Shown: piece after piece, positions 61,047 to 64,000 of the stretch | How positions within the stretch are numbered: the stretch's first letter is position 1 | Layout: the number at the start of each line of letters is the position of its first letter | DNA from: Heliocidaris erythrogramma | Taxonomy: Eukaryota; Echinodermata; Echinoidea; Camarodonta; Echinometridae | Length of the DNA stretch: 64,000 bases | Assembly (NCBI GenBank): GCA_025617745.1 | Contig: CM046869.1 | Coordinates: 3,930,244 to 3,994,243 of the forward strand | Reading direction: 5' to 3' | The notes under the pieces: generated by a model | Databases searched by the model: none | Told to the model about the DNA's origin: nothing | The model's input: the letters and a program-made list of their open reading frames with translations, nothing else | Position numbers and translations under genes: made by a program

Positions 61047-64000
61047 CTATGTGCATTACCCATGTCTTCTGGGTCAACTGACACAAAACGTACATGGTAA
61101 CCATCCAAACCATAGTCCTCCTTAAGCTTACAAACAGGACATTTATATTTAGCCATGGCCTCTCCTTCTCTTTGAGTGATCCTGATACATCGCCCATGAT
61201 ACCAGTCCAAACAATAGTCACATTGGATCATGAAACTGCCATCATCTAGTTGACGACAGAGACAGTATCTCTCGTGCCGATTTCCCTTGTGGGATAATGA
61301 TGGAACTGGACTATTGTCTTTGCAGGCTTTCAGTGGGTCATGATTTACTACATATGTGGTACGATGGTGAGCCACTTGATATAAATAGGGAGTAAACTTA
61401 TGAATGATTATTGCTGGTCCTTTCCAAGGAGCCTTCAATTTTCTACCTTTGCCTGTTTGTGCGGCTGCATTCAGAATGTACATGTACATGTACACCCTAT
61501 CTCCTATTTCAAAAGAGTTCTGCCTGACTTTAAGGTCATAATCTCTTTTTCGCAAGTTCACAACCGACTGAAGCCTGTCCCGTGCCACTTCATGAGCTCT
61601 CTCTAAGGATTCCCTCAAGGAAGCACAATATTGATTAGGAAGCATTGGCTTAACTGCTTGAGGTAAAGGAAAGACTAGATCTACCGGTTGGTTTACCTCC
61701 CTACCCAACATCATCATGTTAGGAGTAAAACCTGTACTCCTGTTTACAGTGGACCTAACCGCTCCTGCTAACTGTGGTACGTAGAAATCCCACTCTGCTG
61801 GTGTTGAATTTATAAAACATCTGATAGCATCCATCAGAGTCCTATTGTATCTTTCTACTTGACCGTTAGCAGAAGGTCTATAGGGCGTTGTCCTTGCCTT
61901 ATGTATGTGTAAAACTTTACACATTGAAACAAAAAGATTACTTTCAAAGTTACGACCTTGGTCTGTAAATATTTGTAAAGGGCAACCAAAACGAGAAAAG
62001 AATTCATTAACTGCTGCTCTTGCAGTAATTTCTGCAGTTTGTAAAGGAAGAGGGATACATTCTACCCATTTGGTAAATTGATCTACAATAACCAAAATGT
62101 ATGAATTACCCTGTTTTGTCTTAGGTAGAGGTCCTAGAAAATCTAAATGTACCTTTTCCATTGGCACCCCTGCGTGATAGATTACCATAGGGTAACGCCC
62201 CTTCCGTCCTGGCTTTTTATTGAGGTTACATATTGCACACCTAGCAACATAAGCTCGGACATCTAAGGTCATACCATACCAATAATACTTCACTTTAAGT
62301 TTGGCCAATGTCCGGTCCACCCCAGCATGACCAGCTAAAGGTACATCATGATTTAGATGAAAAATGGATTCTTGCAAATCCTGGGGCACCACTATTCTAT
62401 CAGTTGGTTCTCCCTTCTTCCACAAAATTCCATCCTTCAAATAAAAGTTATCCCTACCTATCCATAGGGCCTTTTCACTTGGACCCCATAACATAATTGT
62501 CCCTTCATCGGGTATGGTTTGGTCCATTAACCATTGCCTTAAATGAAGTAAACGAGGATCACTGGTCTGTGCCTCCAAGAACTTAGAATACAAGTCAATA
62601 TCAGAAGAATTTACAGAGATTTGATTAACTTGATTTTCCCTCTCTACAAAAAATTGTGGGTCACTTTCCCTTTCAACCAGAATCTGTGGTTCATTTTCTC
62701 CTAACAAAACATCCATGTGAGTGACACACATGTCAGAGGATTTGTCCTCACTAACAGGGTTTTGTTTGCTTAAAGGAACTATATTATCAATCATATGTGC
62801 AAAAACAGACCAATTCTTGTTGGCACGTTCACAGTAATTGCAGCCTCCACATGGAAGGTCTGATGGAACAACACCCAACATATAATTTTCACAAAAAGCA
62901 TCTTTATGATCCGGTCTACGAGAAAGTGCATCTGCATTGACATGTTTCCTACCTGGTCTATGTTCAATGATTAAGTCATATTGACTAAGCACTTCGAGCC
63001 AGCGCGCTAATTGACCATGTGGTTCCCGGAAATTCAGCAACCACCTTAAACTATCATGGTCAGTTCTAACCTTGAAAGGTTTCCCCAAAAGAAAATGACG
63101 ATATTGCTGTACGAATTTTACTACAGCTAATAATTCTTTGCGTGTTACGCAATACCTTCGTTGCTCAGGAGATAAACTTAGGCTACCATAAGCAACAACA
63201 CGTTCGAAACCACCTTGGACCTGAACAAGTTCAGCTCCAATAGCGGAATGAGAGGCATCTGTATCTAGAATAAAAGAATCATAAGTATTTGGTAAAGCTA
63301 AAACGGGAGCTGTAGTCAAAGCTTGCTTGATTCGTTCAAACGCTAACTCATGCTGCTGCTCCCAAACAAAAGAACGCTTTTTGCTTGTAAGTGTGTATAA
63401 TGGATCAGCTAATTCAGCGCAATTCTTCAAGAAGAGCCTATGATAATTAACTAACCCAAGGAACTGTTGTACCTCCTGGGTACTAGTGGGTGTTGGCCAA
63501 TCTAATATTGCACTAATATGTTGTGGTTTTAAGTGTAAGCCTTCGGAGTCAACTTCGCGACCTAGAAATTCAACGCGTTGTTGAAATAAACTACATTTCT
63601 TTGCCTTGAGTTTGAGGCCATACTTCTGAAACCGACTCAAGACTAACTTAAGATTATCTAAATGATTCTCAAAAGAACGGCCCAATACAATTACATCATC
63701 TAAAAAAGCTAAAGATATGTCCCAATTTAAACCGCTCAATATCAAATTCATAACCCTAGAGAAAGTAGCAGGGGCATTACAAAGTCCAAAACCCATTCTA
63801 ACGAATTGAAATAAACCATACTTTGTGATAAAAGCAGTTTTTTCCCTGTCTTTTGCACTAACATGGACTTGCCAATAGGCGGCATTGGCGTCAAGTTTAG
63901 AAAACCACTGATTACCTCCTAAGGTATCTAGACATTCCTCTATGCTGGGTAGAGGATAGACATCCTTCTTGGTTACATCATTAAGTTTTCTATAATCTAT
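61025..64000 (-). CDS. pol: Gypsy pol: RT (partial)-RNase H-integrase-PHD finger
   Basis: Open from the window edge (first residues IDYRKLNDVT) for about 991 codons. RT: FGLCNAPATFSRVM and the FLDD catalytic box (about residue 100). RNase H: FILDTDASHSAIGAE (about 245), YCVTRKELLAVVKF and RTDHDSLRWLL. Integrase: zinc-binding H-H-C-C region (LAGHAGVDRTL, ARCAICNLNKK), then catalytic D, D, E in HLDFLGPL, IFTDQGRNF and ANGQVERYN, and a C-terminal SH3-like part (RVYMYM, PWKGPAII). The end is a PHD finger: YCLCRQLDDGSF, CDYCLDWYHGRC, KYKCPVC (C4HC3). No frameshift is seen, so this copy may be recent. Ty3/gypsy is inferred from the RT-RNase H-integrase order. Confidence 0.9.
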   Translation of the reverse strand: MDYRKLNDVTKKDVYPLPSIEECLDTLGGNQWFSKLDANAAYWQVHVSAKDREKTAFITKYGLFQFVRMGFGLCNAPATFSRVMNLILSGLNWDISLAFLDDVIVLGRSFENHLDNLKLVLSRFQKYGLKLKAKKCSLFQQRVEFLGREVDSEGLHLKPQHISAILDWPTPTSTQEVQQFLGLVNYHRLFLKNCAELADPLYTLTSKKRSFVWEQQHELAFERIKQALTTAPVLALPNTYDSFILDTDASHSAIGAELVQVQGGFERVVAYGSLSLSPEQRRYCVTRKELLAVVKFVQQYRHFLLGKPFKVRTDHDSLRWLLNFREPHGQLARWLEVLSQYDLIIEHRPGRKHVNADALSRRPDHKDAFCENYMLGVVPSDLPCGGCNYCERANKNWSVFAHMIDNIVPLSKQNPVSEDKSSDMCVTHMDVLLGENEPQILVERESDPQFFVERENQVNQISVNSSDIDLYSKFLEAQTSDPRLLHLRQWLMDQTIPDEGTIMLWGPSEKALWIGRDNFYLKDGILWKKGEPTDRIVVPQDLQESIFHLNHDVPLAGHAGVDRTLAKLKVKYYWYGMTLDVRAYVARCAICNLNKKPGRKGRYPMVIYHAGVPMEKVHLDFLGPLPKTKQGNSYILVIVDQFTKWVECIPLPLQTAEITARAAVNEFFSRFGCPLQIFTDQGRNFESNLFVSMCKVLHIHKARTTPYRPSANGQVERYNRTLMDAIRCFINSTPAEWDFYVPQLAGAVRSTVNRSTGFTPNMMMLGREVNQPVDLVFPLPQAVKPMLPNQYCASLRESLERAHEVARDRLQSVVNLRKRDYDLKVRQNSFEIGDRVYMYMYILNAAAQTGKGRKLKAPWKGPAIIIHKFTPYLYQVAHHRTTYVVNHDPLKACKDNSPVPSLSHKGNRHERYCLCRQLDDGSFMIQCDYCLDWYHGRCIRITQREGEAMAKYKCPVCKLKEDYGLDGYHVRFVSVDPEDMGNAHRYKCVFC

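Larger units (their letters stand above)
58215..64000 (-). mobile_element. Ty3/gypsy-type LTR retrotransposon, 3' half, with extra ORF
   Basis: Minus-strand order: pol (RT from the window edge, RNase H, integrase, PHD finger; ends 61025), a short splice-site-bounded gap, a zinc finger-TatD ORF (60955-59310), a 3' UTR, a polypurine tract and a candidate LTR (58582-58215). The 5' LTR, gag, protease and RT start lie beyond 64000. The extra ORF occupies the place where env is found in errantivirus-type elements. Confidence 0.75.

Overview
This is a eukaryotic, animal window. It looks like echinoid (sea urchin) DNA, for three reasons. An ankyrin exon on the minus strand is built from about 43 almost identical 33-residue repeats of a type I know from sea urchin ankyrin families. 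The mobile-element mix fits: DIRS-type tyrosine-recombinase retrotransposons, I/Nimb-like, L2-like and Rex1/CR1-like LINEs, a Ty3/gypsy element and many short inverted-repeat elements. There are also (TTAGGG)n tracts and many long G/C homopolymers. The species call is inference; no host gene is complete.

Layout. 1-10366: an old I-clade LINE (LINE-A) with a nearly full-length related LINE (LINE-B, 2325-8911) inserted in it, bounded by a 17-bp target duplication; the LINE-A tail also carries a TTAA-flanked non-autonomous transposon. 10895-22758 (minus): two exons of an ankyrin-repeat gene with compatible phase; DIRS copy 1 lies on the plus strand in the intron between them. 24607-36224: DIRS copies 2 and 3 head to tail. 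36480-42640: three LINE remnants (CR1-like minus, L2-like plus, Rex1-like minus). 42902-44243: a broken THAP zinc-finger sequence, a 366-bp-period duplication and a dispersed repeat. 44244-49769: 5'-truncated DIRS copy 4. 49770-57714: gene-poor DNA with fold-back elements, a palindromic 22-bp array, telomere-like repeats inside inverted repeats, a probable signal-peptide first exon, and two copies of a ~741-bp element, each with a perfect 9-bp target duplication. 58215-64000 (minus): the 3' half of a Ty3/gypsy element.

The most unusual unit is this gypsy element. Its pol (RT, RNase H, integrase) ends in a PHD finger. Between pol and the candidate 3' LTR, where envelope genes sit in other elements, lies an ORF coding for a C2H2-like zinc finger followed by a TatD-type metal-dependent nuclease. 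All TatD metal-ligand motifs are present, although the reading frame is broken at two homopolymers. A 90-nt segment with splice-site-like ends would join pol to this ORF in frame.

The four DIRS copies show classic architecture: inverted terminal repeats, an internal complementary region, gag, RT-RNase H and a tyrosine recombinase in an overlapping frame. They also reveal structural events: a 195-bp terminal segment is inverted in copy 3 relative to copies 1 and 4, copy 2 is a chimera with a repeated gag region, and copies 1 and 2 share the same 43-bp disabling deletion in RT. All coordinates and alignments were made by eye.
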